Source: Bradyrhizobium sp. SRL28
GTDB lineage: Bacteria > Pseudomonadota > Alphaproteobacteria > Rhizobiales > Xanthobacteraceae
DNA length: 64,000 bases
Assembly (NCBI RefSeq): GCF_018596315.1
Contig: NZ_JAHEAG010000002.1
Coordinates: 496,001-560,000, forward strand
Direction of reading: 5' to 3'
Positions within the stretch are counted from its first letter, which is position 1. The number at the start of each line of letters is the position of its first letter. Both the position numbers and the translations under genes were made by a program. The notes under the pieces are model-generated. The model did not search any database. It was not told the DNA's origin and saw only the letters and a program-made list of their open reading frames with translations. Positions 52,826 through 60,907 of this stretch are shown piece by piece.

Positions 52826-53998
52826 ATGACATCCATGAATAAGGTCTTTGCTGACCTTCCCGTCACCGTCTTCGAGGCGATGTCGCAGGCCGCCCGCGAC
52901 AACAACGCCATCAATCTCGGCCAGGGCTTTCCCGACGATCCCGGTCCGGAGGACATCCGCCGCGCCGCGGCCGACGCGACGGTGAACGGCTACAACCAAT
53001 ACCCGTCGATGATGGGCATTCCCGAACTGCGGCAGGCGATCGCGGCCCATTACGGCCGCTGGCATAAGCTCTCGCTCGATCCGATGACCGAAGTGATGGT
53101 GACCTCGGGCGGCACTGAAGCGCTGACATCGTCCATTCTGGCCGTCGTCGAGCCCGGCGACGAGGTCGTCTGCTTCCAGCCGGTCTATGACAGCTATCTG
53201 CCGATCATCCGCCAGGCCGGCGGCATACCGCGCCTCTTGCGGCTCGAGCCGCCGGGTTGGCGGCTGACGGAAGAGATGCTGGCGAGCGTCTTCAACCACA
53301 AGACCAAGGCGGTGTTGTTCAACAATCCGCTCAATCCGGCCGCTGTAGTTTATCCTCGCGAGGACCTCGAATTGCTGGCGCGGTTCTGCCAGCAGTTCGA
53401 CACCATCGCGATCTGCGACGAGGTCTGGGAGCACGTGATCTTCGACGGCCGCGAGCATATCCCGCTGATCACGATCCCGGGCATGCGCGACCGCACCATC
53501 AAGGTCGGCAGCGCCGGCAAGATCTTTTCGCTGACGGGATGGAAGGTCGGTTTCGTCTGTGCCGCCCCGCCGCTGTTGCGGGTGGCGGCAAAAGTGCATC
53601 AGTTTCTAACCTTCACCACCGCGCCGAACCTGCAGGCCGCGGTCGCCTACGGCCTCGGCAAGCCAGATGAATATTTCTACGACATGCGCAAGGAATTGGC
53701 GCGGAGCAGGGACCGTTTGACGAAGGGGCTGGAGAGCATCGGCTTTCCCGTGCTGAAATCGCAGGGCACGTATTTTCTCACGGTTGACCTGTCGCCGCTC
53801 GGGCTCAATGAGACCGACGTCGAGTTCTGCAAACGCATCGTGACCGACTACAAAGTCGCCGCGATCCCGGTATCGGCGTTCTACGAGCAGGACGCGGTGA
53901 CGTCGGTGGTGCGGTTCTGTTTTTCCAAGAAGGACGAAACGCTGGATACCGCGCTGGAGCGCCTGTCGGACGCGGTGCACGGCCGCCGCAAGAGGTAG
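52826..53998 (+). CDS. Class I/II PLP-dependent aminotransferase
   Basis: The 390-residue enzyme has the fold-type I aminotransferase layout. An N-terminal NLGQGFPDDPGPEDIR is followed by the substrate-binding GYNQYPSMMGIPELRQAI, VTSGGTEALTSS that binds the cofactor phosphate, NNPLNPAAV and CDEVWEHVIF. The PLP Lys is in GSAGKIFSLTGWKVGF (Lys232). The carboxylate-binding Arg lies near VVRFCFSK. It resembles methionine/kynurenine aminotransferases, but the amino donor is not determined. An ATG at 52835 is an alternative start. A polyamine-binding-protein gene follows within four bases. Confidence 0.88.
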   Translation: MTSMNKVFADLPVTVFEAMSQAARDNNAINLGQGFPDDPGPEDIRRAAADATVNGYNQYPSMMGIPELRQAIAAHYGRWHKLSLDPMTEVMVTSGGTEALTSSILAVVEPGDEVVCFQPVYDSYLPIIRQAGGIPRLLRLEPPGWRLTEEMLASVFNHKTKAVLFNNPLNPAAVVYPREDLELLARFCQQFDTIAICDEVWEHVIFDGREHIPLITIPGMRDRTIKVGSAGKIFSLTGWKVGFVCAAPPLLRVAAKVHQFLTFTTAPNLQAAVAYGLGKPDEYFYDMRKELARSRDRLTKGLESIGFPVLKSQGTYFLTVDLSPLGLNETDVEFCKRIVTDYKVAAIPVSAFYEQDAVTSVVRFCFSKKDETLDTALERLSDAVHGRRKR

Positions 53999-54001
53999 CA
54001 G

Positions 54002-55108
54002 ATGCGCGATTCCTTCCGAGGCCCGCTTCGCCTGATCGGTGTGATGACGCTCGCGCTGTCGCTCTCGCCCGCGCAGGCGCAGGAGCGCACCGTGAACTTC
54101 TACAACTGGTCGAACTATATGGCCCCGGGGGTGCTGGAGGCCTTTACGAAGGAAACCGGCATCAAGGTGGTCTACGACACGTTCGACGCCAACGAGACGC
54201 TGGAGACGCGCCTCCTGGCAGGAAAGTCGGGCTACGACGTCGTGGTGCCGACAGGCTATTTCCTGCAGCGCCAGATCACGGCAAAAGTCTTCCTCAAGCT
54301 CGACAAGTCGAAGCTGCCGAATCTCGCCAACGCCTGGCCAGTCGTGACCGGCCAACTCGCCAGCTATGATCCCGGCAACAATTACGCCGCCAACTACATG
54401 TGGGGCACCACGGGCATCGGCTACAATATCAAGACCGCGCAAAGAATCCTCGGCCCCGACGCGAAGATCGACAGTTGGGACATCGTCTTCAAGCCGGAGA
54501 ACCTCGCAAAATTCAAAGACTGCGGCATCCACATGCTGGATTCCGCCGACGACATCTTGCCTGCGGCGCTCAGCTATCTCGGCATCGATCCGAACTCGAC
54601 CAAGCAGGCCGATCTGGAAAAGGCCGCCGAGCTCGTCAGCAAGATCAGGCCCAATGTCCGGAAGTTTCATTCCTCGGAATATCTGGGCGCACTGGCATCA
54701 GGCGAAATCTGCTTCGTGGTGGGATGGTCCGGCGACGTCATGCAGGCGCGCAGCCGCGCGGCGGAAGCAAAGAATGGCATCGAGATCGGCTACACCATCC
54801 CGAAAGAGGGCGCGCAGATGTTCTTCGACAATCTCGCGATTCCTGCGGATGCCAAGAATGTCGCGGAGGCCTATGAGCTGATCAACTATCTCTACCGCCC
54901 GGACGTCGCGGCAAAGAATTCCGACTTCCTGTCCTACGCCAATGGCAATCTGGCGAGCCAGAAGCTGGTGGACCCGAAGATCCTCAACGACAGGAATATC
55001 TATCCGGACGAGACGATGCAGAAAAAGCTGTTCGTCATCCAGGCCCGCGACCCCGCGACCCAGCGCATCATCAACCGGCTGTGGACGAAGGTGAAGACGG
55101 GGAAGTGA
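54002..55108 (+). CDS. Polyamine-type ABC transporter substrate-binding protein
   Basis: The 368-residue periplasmic protein has a signal peptide (LIGVMTLALSLSPAQAQ) and the PotD/PotF fold. It shows VNFYNWSNYMAPGVLEAFTK at the start, TGIKVVYDTFDANETLETRLL, YDVVVPTGYFL and GTTGIGYNIKTA in the hinge, and a C-terminal TMQKKLFVIQARDPATQRIINRLWT. Putrescine, spermidine or a similar amine is the probable ligand. It starts three bases after the aminotransferase stop, so binding protein and aminotransferase may serve one nitrogen compound. No permease or ATPase gene follows; the next 260 bases are repeats. Confidence 0.9.
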   Translation: MRDSFRGPLRLIGVMTLALSLSPAQAQERTVNFYNWSNYMAPGVLEAFTKETGIKVVYDTFDANETLETRLLAGKSGYDVVVPTGYFLQRQITAKVFLKLDKSKLPNLANAWPVVTGQLASYDPGNNYAANYMWGTTGIGYNIKTAQRILGPDAKIDSWDIVFKPENLAKFKDCGIHMLDSADDILPAALSYLGIDPNSTKQADLEKAAELVSKIRPNVRKFHSSEYLGALASGEICFVVGWSGDVMQARSRAAEAKNGIEIGYTIPKEGAQMFFDNLAIPADAKNVAEAYELINYLYRPDVAAKNSDFLSYANGNLASQKLVDPKILNDRNIYPDETMQKKLFVIQARDPATQRIINRLWTKVKTGK

Positions 55109-55134
55109 TGGCAGCGCACCAGCGTGTCTCCGCC

Positions 55135-55210
55135 GTCATTGCGAGCGAAGCGAAGCAATCCATGCCTCAGCAAGCGGTGAGATGGATTGCTTCGCTCCGC
55201 TCGCAATGAC
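55135..55210. repeat. Palindromic dispersed repeat, copy A
   Basis: This 76-base block begins GTCATTGCGAGCGAAGCGAA and ends with its near-perfect reverse complement. It has a highly similar partner at 55507-55582. I recall this GTCATTGCGAGCGAAGCGAAG family as very common between bradyrhizobial genes. Confidence 0.85.
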
Positions 55211-55221
55211 GTGGTGAGATC

Positions 55222-55314
55222 GTAGGGTGGGCAAAGGCGCGCCAGCGCCGTGCCCACCATCTTTCGGGGATCACCGTCAGGAATGGTGGGCACGCTTCGC
55301 TTTGCCCACCCTAC
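55222..55314. repeat. GTAGGGTGGGCAAAG palindromic repeat, copy 1
   Basis: This 93-base block from GTAGGGTGGGCAAAGG to TGCCCACCCTAC has inverted ends and an internal GTGCCCACCAT/ATGGTGGGCAC pair. Related copies lie at 62063-62155 and 63222-63348 in this window. Confidence 0.85.
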
Positions 55315-55370
55315 AAACTCCTGTTGCCGGAACCGAAGCGAGAACCTATAGCTCCCTCCGGGAGCATCAC

Positions 55371-55484
55371 ATGACCAATATCCTCACGTTCTTTTCAACG
55401 CGCACGCTGCTGCAGATTGTCTTCGTCCTGGGATCGGCCGTCACGATGAAGGCGTGGAGCCTCGGCCTGCTGTTCGGCGGGTAG
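55371..55484 (+). CDS. 37-residue predicted membrane peptide between repeats
   Basis: The short frame starts at an ATG with CGGGAG nine bases ahead. It encodes MTNILTFFSTRTLLQ followed by a hydrophobic stretch (about 13-36, IVFVLGSAVTMKAWSLGLLFGG). It would be a single-pass membrane peptide. It is flanked by dispersed repeats on both sides, and its base composition differs from them. Support is the ribosome-binding site and the membrane helix only; I recognise no family. A longer in-frame extension to 55227 runs through repeat sequence and is rejected. Confidence 0.5.
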   Translation: MTNILTFFSTRTLLQIVFVLGSAVTMKAWSLGLLFGG

Positions 55485-55506
55485 GGGAAAGCCTGCGCCC
55501 ACTTCC

Positions 55507-55582
55507 GTCATTGCGAGCGAAGCGAAGCAATCCATGCCTCTGCGAGCGGGGAGGTGGATTGCTTCGCTTCGCTCGCAATGAC
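55507..55582. repeat. Palindromic dispersed repeat, copy B
   Basis: This is a 76-base copy with the same ends as 55135-55210, differing at a few central positions (CTCTGCGAGCGGGGAGG against CTCAGCAAGCGGTGAGA). Together the two copies bracket the 37-residue peptide gene. Confidence 0.85.
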
Positions 55583-55602
55583 GAGGAGGGACGGGGGCAG
55601 AC

Positions 55603-56538
55603 CTACCGCCACCTTCTATGCAGCCACAGCCACTGGTCCGGATACTCCCGCACCCAGCCCTCGATCACATCCGTGACCGCCTGCATCGTGCCTTGAATAT
55701 CGATCTGCCCCGAGGCGTCGCGCACCGGCTTGACCTCTTCGGACAGCTCGGCGCGGAAGCGGTGGTTGGGCAAACGGATGATGCGCACGCCATGCACGGG
55801 GCATTCGACCTGGCGCAAGAGCCGCGCCAGCGTCGGGTTGGCCTTGGTCTTGCGGCCGAAGAACGTCACCTCGACGCCGTTGCCCATGTACTGATCGACC
55901 AGCATCGCGACGTGTTGGCCCCTCTGCAGCGCTTCCGCAAGCTTGAGCGGCGCCTCGCGGCCGGCCGGCACCAGCGTGCCCATCTTGACGGCGCGGATCC
56001 GTTCGATGGCGCGGTCGGCGGACTCGATGTTCGGCCGGCGGAACAGGATCGCGCAATCCAGCCCATGCGCCACCGCGCCAAGCGCCGGAATTTCCCAATT
56101 GCCGAGATGGCTCGCGAAGATGATCGCCGGCTTGCCGTCGTCCCGCAGGGAATCGAAAATCTGCTTGGTCCGCGCCCCGAACTCGACGCGGCTTGGCTTG
56201 TCCGGATGATCGACGTCGTAGTCCCAGATGTGATCGAGATGGGCGAACTCGGCGCCGATGCGGCCGAGATTGTCCCAGACGCCGGCCAGAATGGTTTCGA
56301 TCTCCTCCGGCGATTTCTCAGGGAAAGCGGCCTTAAGATTCTCTCGCCCGATACGGTCCTCGCGCAGCCGGCGTCCGATGAAGTGGGTGACGCGGCCGAA
56401 GAAATTGGCGGTCTTGTCCGGATCGAAATAGCGCGTGGTGCGCAACAGCGCGATCGTCAGCGCGCCCACGGCGGCTTCTGCCACAGGCTTGGCGGCATCG
56501 CGCAGGCGCGCCTTGGTGCGTAGGAGCAGGCGGTTCAT
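55603..56538 (-). CDS. lpxXL: Lipid A long-chain acyltransferase of the acpXL cluster
   Basis: The 311-residue protein belongs to the LpxL/HtrB acyltransferase family. It has the catalytic His-x4-Glu motif in FASHLGNWEIPAL, AMLVDQYMGNGVEVTFFG and RIIRLPNHRFRAEL near the end. An N-terminal hydrophobic stretch could anchor it to the inner membrane. As the last gene of the acpXL-fabZXL-fabF2XL-fabF1XL run it corresponds to LpxXL, which transfers the very long hydroxylated acyl chain (such as 27-hydroxyoctacosanoate in rhizobia) to lipid A. Its start lies 20 bases after the fabF1XL stop. In other rhizobia I recall an alcohol-dehydrogenase-like gene between these two; here it is absent. Confidence 0.88.
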   Translation of the reverse strand: MNRLLLRTKARLRDAAKPVAEAAVGALTIALLRTTRYFDPDKTANFFGRVTHFIGRRLREDRIGRENLKAAFPEKSPEEIETILAGVWDNLGRIGAEFAHLDHIWDYDVDHPDKPSRVEFGARTKQIFDSLRDDGKPAIIFASHLGNWEIPALGAVAHGLDCAILFRRPNIESADRAIERIRAVKMGTLVPAGREAPLKLAEALQRGQHVAMLVDQYMGNGVEVTFFGRKTKANPTLARLLRQVECPVHGVRIIRLPNHRFRAELSEEVKPVRDASGQIDIQGTMQAVTDVIEGWVREYPDQWLWLHRRWR

Positions 56539-56558
56539 CGTCTACAAGCAGCTATCGG

Positions 56559-57836
56559 CTAGACCGGTTCGCGCGTCAGGATCAGCGAGGCGTTTTGGCC
56601 GCCGAAACCGAACGAGTTCGACATCACGGCGGTCACCTTGGCGTCGCGCGCGGTGTTGCCGACCACGTCGAACAGGATCGCCGGATCCGGGATCTCGTAA
56701 TTGATGGTCGGCGGAATCCGCTGATGCTCCAGCGTCAGCAGCGAGAACACGGCTTCCACCGCGCCGGCCGCCGAGATCGTATGCCCGACCATCGATTTGT
56801 TCGACGACACCGGAATCTTCGGCAGATGCTCGCCGAACACGACCGCTGTCGTGTTGTATTCCATCTTGTCGTTTTCCGGCGTCGCGGTGCCGTGCGCATT
56901 GATGTGGTCGATCTGTTCGGGTTCGAGACCGGCATCGGCCAGCGTCTTGCGCATGCAGCCGATGATCGGCTTGCCGTCCGGGCTGGAGCGGGTGCGGTGG
57001 AACGAGTCGGTCAGCTCGCCACAGCCGGCCACCACGCCGAGAATTTTTGCGCCGCGGGCGGTTGCCGACTCATAGCTTTCCAGCACCATTGCGCCGGCGC
57101 CTTCCGCCATGACGAAACCGTCGCGGTTCTTCGAGAACGGTTTTGAGGCAGCCTGCGGCGGATTGTTCTGCGTCGACAGCGCCGACAGCAGCGAGAACCG
57201 CACCAGCGCTTCCGGATTGACCGAGCCGTCGGTCGCCACGCACAACGCAGCGTTCGCGTCGCCGCGTCGGATCGCCTCGACGCCGAGCTGGATCGCGGTC
57301 GCGCCGGAGGCGCAGGCCGTGGAAAGCGAAATCGGCGAGCCCTTAGTGCCGAAGCTTTCAGCCAGATAGCTCGCCACCGAGCCGAACATGAAACGGTGAT
57401 GGTAGGCTGTGAACCGGCCGCCGCCGCTGACGCGCAGCATGTCGTCATAGCCGAATTCGGTCTTTCCGATCGCGCGTCCGAGCTCGAGCCGCTGCGGCCA
57501 TTCGACCTCGACCGGCGCGACCGCCAGGAACAGCGGACCGGGAAAATCGGCCTTGGCGCCGATCGCGGCCTGTTCGAGCGCTTCTTCGGTGGCCATTTCG
57601 GCTAGCCGCTCGGTCAATCCCGTCGAGGTAACGGGATCGACGGTGACGAAATCCACCGTGCCCGCCATGGTCGATTTCAGCCCGTCGATCGGGAAGCGCG
57701 TCACGGTGCGGATGCCGGACTCGCCCGCGGTCAGCTTGCGCCAATTGTCCTGCTTGCCGGCGCCAAGCGACGTCACCACGCCCATGCCGGTGACGACGAC
57801 GACCGGCCTGCCAAATTTATCTGATGGTGCTGACAT
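56559..57836 (-). CDS. fabF1XL: Beta-ketoacyl-ACP synthase for very-long-chain acyl chains
   Basis: The 425-residue condensing enzyme keeps the complete Cys-His-His triad: Cys175 in LSTACASGATAIQLG, His in INAHGTATPENDKME and His in SMVGHTISAAGAVEAVF, with the Lys in SSNKSM. The end NSFGFGGQNASLILTREP is typical of FabF. It extends an acyl chain on the dedicated carrier protein AcpXL. It lies 45 bases after the fabF2XL stop in a five-gene minus-strand operon for lipid A very-long-chain fatty acids. The extra ordinary FabF of primary metabolism is not in this window. Confidence 0.9.
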   Translation of the reverse strand: MSAPSDKFGRPVVVVTGMGVVTSLGAGKQDNWRKLTAGESGIRTVTRFPIDGLKSTMAGTVDFVTVDPVTSTGLTERLAEMATEEALEQAAIGAKADFPGPLFLAVAPVEVEWPQRLELGRAIGKTEFGYDDMLRVSGGGRFTAYHHRFMFGSVASYLAESFGTKGSPISLSTACASGATAIQLGVEAIRRGDANAALCVATDGSVNPEALVRFSLLSALSTQNNPPQAASKPFSKNRDGFVMAEGAGAMVLESYESATARGAKILGVVAGCGELTDSFHRTRSSPDGKPIIGCMRKTLADAGLEPEQIDHINAHGTATPENDKMEYNTTAVVFGEHLPKIPVSSNKSMVGHTISAAGAVEAVFSLLTLEHQRIPPTINYEIPDPAILFDVVGNTARDAKVTAVMSNSFGFGGQNASLILTREPV

Positions 57837-57881
57837 GGTTCCCCCGATGTTGCGCCGTAACTGAAAACGCTCCCGCGCCGA

Positions 57882-59084
57882 TTACTTGACGGCCTCGACC
57901 AGGGCCATGCCTTCGCCCTGCCAGTGACCAGCCCCCACCACCACAATCTGGTCCGGGGCATCAGCCTTTTCAACCTCGAGCCCGGTCGGATCGTTGGGCG
58001 GAAACAGCGCGCCGCGGGAGAGCGAGAGCGCGGCCAGCGCCAAGCCCAGCGGAAACTGGGTTTCCAGCGTGTGGCCGAACATCGTCCCGGTGGCGCGCAC
58101 CGCGAATCCAGGGTGCTGGCGCAAGAACACCTTTTCTTCCGAGGTCACCGGCTCGACGCCGGTCGCGCCCGTGATCAGATGGCCGCTGTCGCCGGCGACG
58201 CCGAGCTTCGGCCACAGCGCTTCCAGCGATTTGGTCACCGCGCCCGGCTGCTTGCGCTGCGCGAGGTCGGCGACCACCTTGGTCAGTTTTGCATATGGCT
58301 TGGCGCCGCGGGCTTCGGCATGCTCGCGCGACTCCAGCACCAGGAAGCAGCCGGCGGAGCCGAGCGCAAAACCGCTCTTGTCTTCGCGCTGCCAGACGGG
58401 GACGAACTTTTCGGTGAGGTTGAAGTCGCCGAATTCATAGAGGACGAGCAGGTCGGAGCGTTCGCCATTGTGGGCGGCGCCGACCAGCGCGATGTCGCTC
58501 TGTCCGGCCTCGATCCGCGCCAGCGCAACCCGCGCCGCGTCGATCGAGGCTGCTTCTTCGCCCATGAAGGTGCGCGAGGTGCCGCACACGCCATGGACGA
58601 TGGCGATGTTGCCGGCGAGAAGGTTGGAGAGCTGGGCCAAAAACAGCGTCGGCCGCAGATCGTTCATCAGCCGTTCGTTGAGAAAGGCGGGGCTCGAATT
58701 GCCCTTGGCGTCGGCGGTCATGATGGCGAGGTCGACAGCGAGGTCGCGCTCGCCGCCGCCGGCGGCGACGATCATGTCCATCCGGCCGAGAATTTCCTTG
58801 TCGCCCTTCACGCCCGCCGAATCCAGCGCCAGCCCCGCGGCATAGGTGCCGATGCGCTGCCACGCTTCCATCTGGCGCTGGTCGCCCTTCTTCGGGATTT
58901 GCGCGTCGAAGGTAACAGGGGCGAGGGGATGCACGATGTAGGGCGCAAACCGCTTGTCGTCGACGTTGATCTTCTTCTCGTTCAGCGCATCCCAATGCGC
59001 ATCCAGCCCCTCGCCGAGCGAGGAGACGATGCCGATGCCAGTGATCCAGACTTCCTTCGCAGCCGGAGATTTAGACTCAGTCAT
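57882..59084 (-). CDS. fabF2XL: Ketosynthase-like partner (FabF2XL), incomplete active site
   Basis: The 400-residue protein has the thiolase-fold ketosynthase form, with Cys167 in VHGVCGTSRTFMG at the nucleophile position and a His in TMFGHTLETQFPLG. The other catalytic His, normally in a HGT motif, is not seen: the matching stretch reads LITGATGVEPV. It is thus probably a partner or decarboxylating subunit of FabF1XL, as chain-length factors are in other systems; this is inference. It overlaps the fabZXL stop by eight bases (59077-59084), so the two are translationally coupled. Confidence 0.85.
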   Translation of the reverse strand: MTESKSPAAKEVWITGIGIVSSLGEGLDAHWDALNEKKINVDDKRFAPYIVHPLAPVTFDAQIPKKGDQRQMEAWQRIGTYAAGLALDSAGVKGDKEILGRMDMIVAAGGGERDLAVDLAIMTADAKGNSSPAFLNERLMNDLRPTLFLAQLSNLLAGNIAIVHGVCGTSRTFMGEEAASIDAARVALARIEAGQSDIALVGAAHNGERSDLLVLYEFGDFNLTEKFVPVWQREDKSGFALGSAGCFLVLESREHAEARGAKPYAKLTKVVADLAQRKQPGAVTKSLEALWPKLGVAGDSGHLITGATGVEPVTSEEKVFLRQHPGFAVRATGTMFGHTLETQFPLGLALAALSLSRGALFPPNDPTGLEVEKADAPDQIVVVGAGHWQGEGMALVEAVK

Positions 59085-59550
59085 GCGTTATCGCCTGCAG
59101 TGGGAAGCCGATCTCGTTGGCCTTCGCGTCCATGTGCACGCGCAGGGCCGGGTCGGGGAAGGGGGCAAGGCCGAAGGTGAGTTCAGCGCTGCACTTCAAG
59201 TCCTTGCCGACGCGTCCCTTGACCTTGGTGACGGCAAAACCGGAACCTTCGTGCTCAAGCTTCGCCTCGATCGTCAGCAACTGACCGGGACTGACGAAAC
59301 CCCGCATCTTGGCTTCCTTCACGATGGCCAGGAACGGCATGCGCTCGAACTTCAGGACGCCGAGTATCAGCCAGCCGGAACTCTGCGCCATCGCTTCGGT
59401 CAGCAGTACGCCGGGCATGATCGGGAAACCCGGGAAATGCCCCTCGAAGATCGTATGCGTGGTCGGAACCTGGGCCTCGACCGTAATTTTCTTCTCGTCG
59501 AGATTCAGGTCGATGATGCGGTCGATCAGCTGGAAGTAATCAAGGTTCAT
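59077..59550 (-). CDS. fabZXL: Beta-hydroxyacyl-ACP dehydratase of the very-long-chain cluster
   Basis: The 157-residue hot-dog-fold enzyme carries the FabZ motif HFPGFPIMPGVLLTEAMAQ, with the catalytic His and Glu. It follows an N-terminal LIDRIIDLNLDEKKITVEAQ. The length is normal for FabZ. It would dehydrate the beta-hydroxyacyl-AcpXL intermediate during elongation. Its ATG lies nine bases after the acpXL stop and its stop overlaps the fabF2XL start, so the operon is tightly packed. Confidence 0.92.
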   Translation of the reverse strand: MNLDYFQLIDRIIDLNLDEKKITVEAQVPTTHTIFEGHFPGFPIMPGVLLTEAMAQSSGWLILGVLKFERMPFLAIVKEAKMRGFVSPGQLLTIEAKLEHEGSGFAVTKVKGRVGKDLKCSAELTFGLAPFPDPALRVHMDAKANEIGFPLQAITHD

Positions 59551-59559
59551 GGCGGGCGA

Positions 59560-59853
59560 CTAGGCGCCCGGCACTGCATTCTTGGCGGCGACCAGTTCGT
59601 CGATGCGATCGGCGAGATTTTGCAGCACGAAATACTGCTCGGTCGTGGCCTTGCCGTCGTTGACCTCCTGGGTCCATTTTTCGAGCGGCATCTTGATCCC
59701 GAACGCCTTGTCGATGGCAAAGGCGATGTCGAGGAAGTCCAGGCTGTCGATTCCCAGATCGTCGATGGCGTGGCTCTCTGGCTTGATCGTGTCGCGCGGA
59801 ATGTCGCAGGTTTCCGCGATAATGTTGGCGATCTGATCGAATGTGGAAGACAT
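59560..59853 (-). CDS. acpXL: Specialised acyl carrier protein AcpXL
   Basis: The 97-residue acyl carrier protein begins [19 protein letters not shown] and has the 4'-phosphopantetheine Ser in [15 protein letters not shown]. It then continues with [17 protein letters not shown], typical of AcpXL, which is longer than house-keeping ACPs. It carries the very long acyl chain destined for lipid A. Two neighbouring ATGs (59856 and 59853) are possible; the second matches the family start. It is the first gene of the minus-strand operon. The upstream 320 bases contain only part of a repeat, so the promoter is probably close to the ATG. Confidence 0.93.
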   Translation of the reverse strand: MSSTFDQIANIIAETCDIPRDTIKPESHAIDDLGIDSLDFLDIAFAIDKAFGIKMPLEKWTQEVNDGKATTEQYFVLQNLADRIDELVAAKNAVPGA

Positions 59854-60179
59854 CATTAAGCCTTTGATATATTGGAGATAATCCGGAACGGCTTGAGGAG
59901 GCGGGGCGCAGCGCCGCGGAGGGCCCAATTTCCTCGGCCGGAGTCGACAGCCCGTATATCGGAGCGGGGCGCTGAGTTCAATGGAGGCGGGGCGTTCGGG
60001 CGGGGACGGATTTGGGAGCAAAAATGGCGGTTTCTGGTCCCGAGATCAATTGATGGGTATCGCTGCGCTCCACCCATCCTCCGAGCGACGCTATCGCTAT
60101 TCCACTCTGGGCGCTTAACCCGATTCATTCGCGAGCGATGGTCGCAAGCCGCGTTACCATAGTTCAAAGAGCATGGCCT
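59854..60179. other. Intergenic region upstream of acpXL
   Basis: No gene is seen in these 326 bases. GATGGGT (60052-60058) and ACCCATC (60072-60078) with the flanking ATCGCTGCGCTCC match the right half of the repeat at 60813-60894 and look like a truncated copy. The acpXL promoter is expected here but cannot be named by eye. Confidence 0.5.
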
Positions 60180-60797
60180 TCAGCCAGCGCTCCTGACCGG
60201 TTGCCGCAGGATCGTCTTGAGCTTTTCCGGTGGCGTCTTGCGTGGATCGCTCAGATAGATCTCGTGATGCGGCCCTGCAAACGTCACCCCCTGCGCAGGC
60301 ATAATCTCGTTGTGAAGCCTGGCGAGCGTCGGGCCTTCGTCGTCATAGCTGCCGATATGCAGCGTCTGCAGGCACCGCCCTTCGTCCAATGGCTCAAGGC
60401 GCAGCGAGACCGGAGGCTCCCCGAGCTTGTCCCGCGATCTTGCCAGGGCAGCCTCGTACAGGGATCGCCCAACGAAGTCGGGCACCATGATCATCATCGT
60501 CCATTGCCACAGATGCTTCCGGCGCCCGGCAAAATCGTCGGGATCGTCAGCCCACCAAAGGCCTTCGAGCGGCGGAACGACGTAGTCTTTTGCCGATTTG
60601 GTCTTGCTGGCAAATTTCATCGCGTAGCTCACGGAATACAGCCACTCGACGGCACGCTTGTAGGCTGGATCACGATTGGGGTCGCCTTTGCCGTCGATCT
60701 TGACGAATTTCATGACGGGAACGTCGACGGCAGCAAAACTGCCGTTAGGCGCGCTGTAGAGCGTTGCAAGCTTCTTTTTGAAATCGATCTTGTCCAT
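60180..60797 (-). CDS. GyrI-like small-molecule-binding protein
   Basis: The 205-residue protein starts MDKIDFKKKLATLYSAPNG and contains the GyrI-like/SOUL-type blocks VDVPVMKFVKIDGKGDPN, WLYSVSYAMKF, LEGLWWADDPDDFAG and VTFAGPHHEIYLSDP, ending just after PPEKLKTILRQPV. The family binds small hydrophobic molecules; no enzymatic residue is evident. No membrane or signal segment is present. I chose the ATG at 60797, since the frame open from 60872 runs into the repeat at 60813. It lies downstream of the secreted hydrolase gene but the repeat separates them. Confidence 0.8.
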   Translation of the reverse strand: MDKIDFKKKLATLYSAPNGSFAAVDVPVMKFVKIDGKGDPNRDPAYKRAVEWLYSVSYAMKFASKTKSAKDYVVPPLEGLWWADDPDDFAGRRKHLWQWTMMIMVPDFVGRSLYEAALARSRDKLGEPPVSLRLEPLDEGRCLQTLHIGSYDDEGPTLARLHNEIMPAQGVTFAGPHHEIYLSDPRKTPPEKLKTILRQPVRSAG

Positions 60798-60812
60798 GTT
60801 CGTCTCTGATAC

Positions 60813-60894
60813 GTAGGATGGGCAGGGCGCAGCGAAACCCATCGCCGTCTCGAGCTGCCAATTGATTGACATCGCTACGCTCCACCCATCCTAC
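60813..60894. repeat. GTAGGATGGGCAGGG palindromic repeat
   Basis: The block runs from GTAGGATGGGCAGGGCGCAG to GCTCCACCCATCCTAC. Its ends are inverted and the interior carries AATTGATTGACATCGCTACG, also seen in truncated form at 60048-60084. It lies between the hydrolase stop and the GyrI-like start. Confidence 0.75.
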
Positions 60895-60907
60895 GAACTA
60901 CTGCCTC

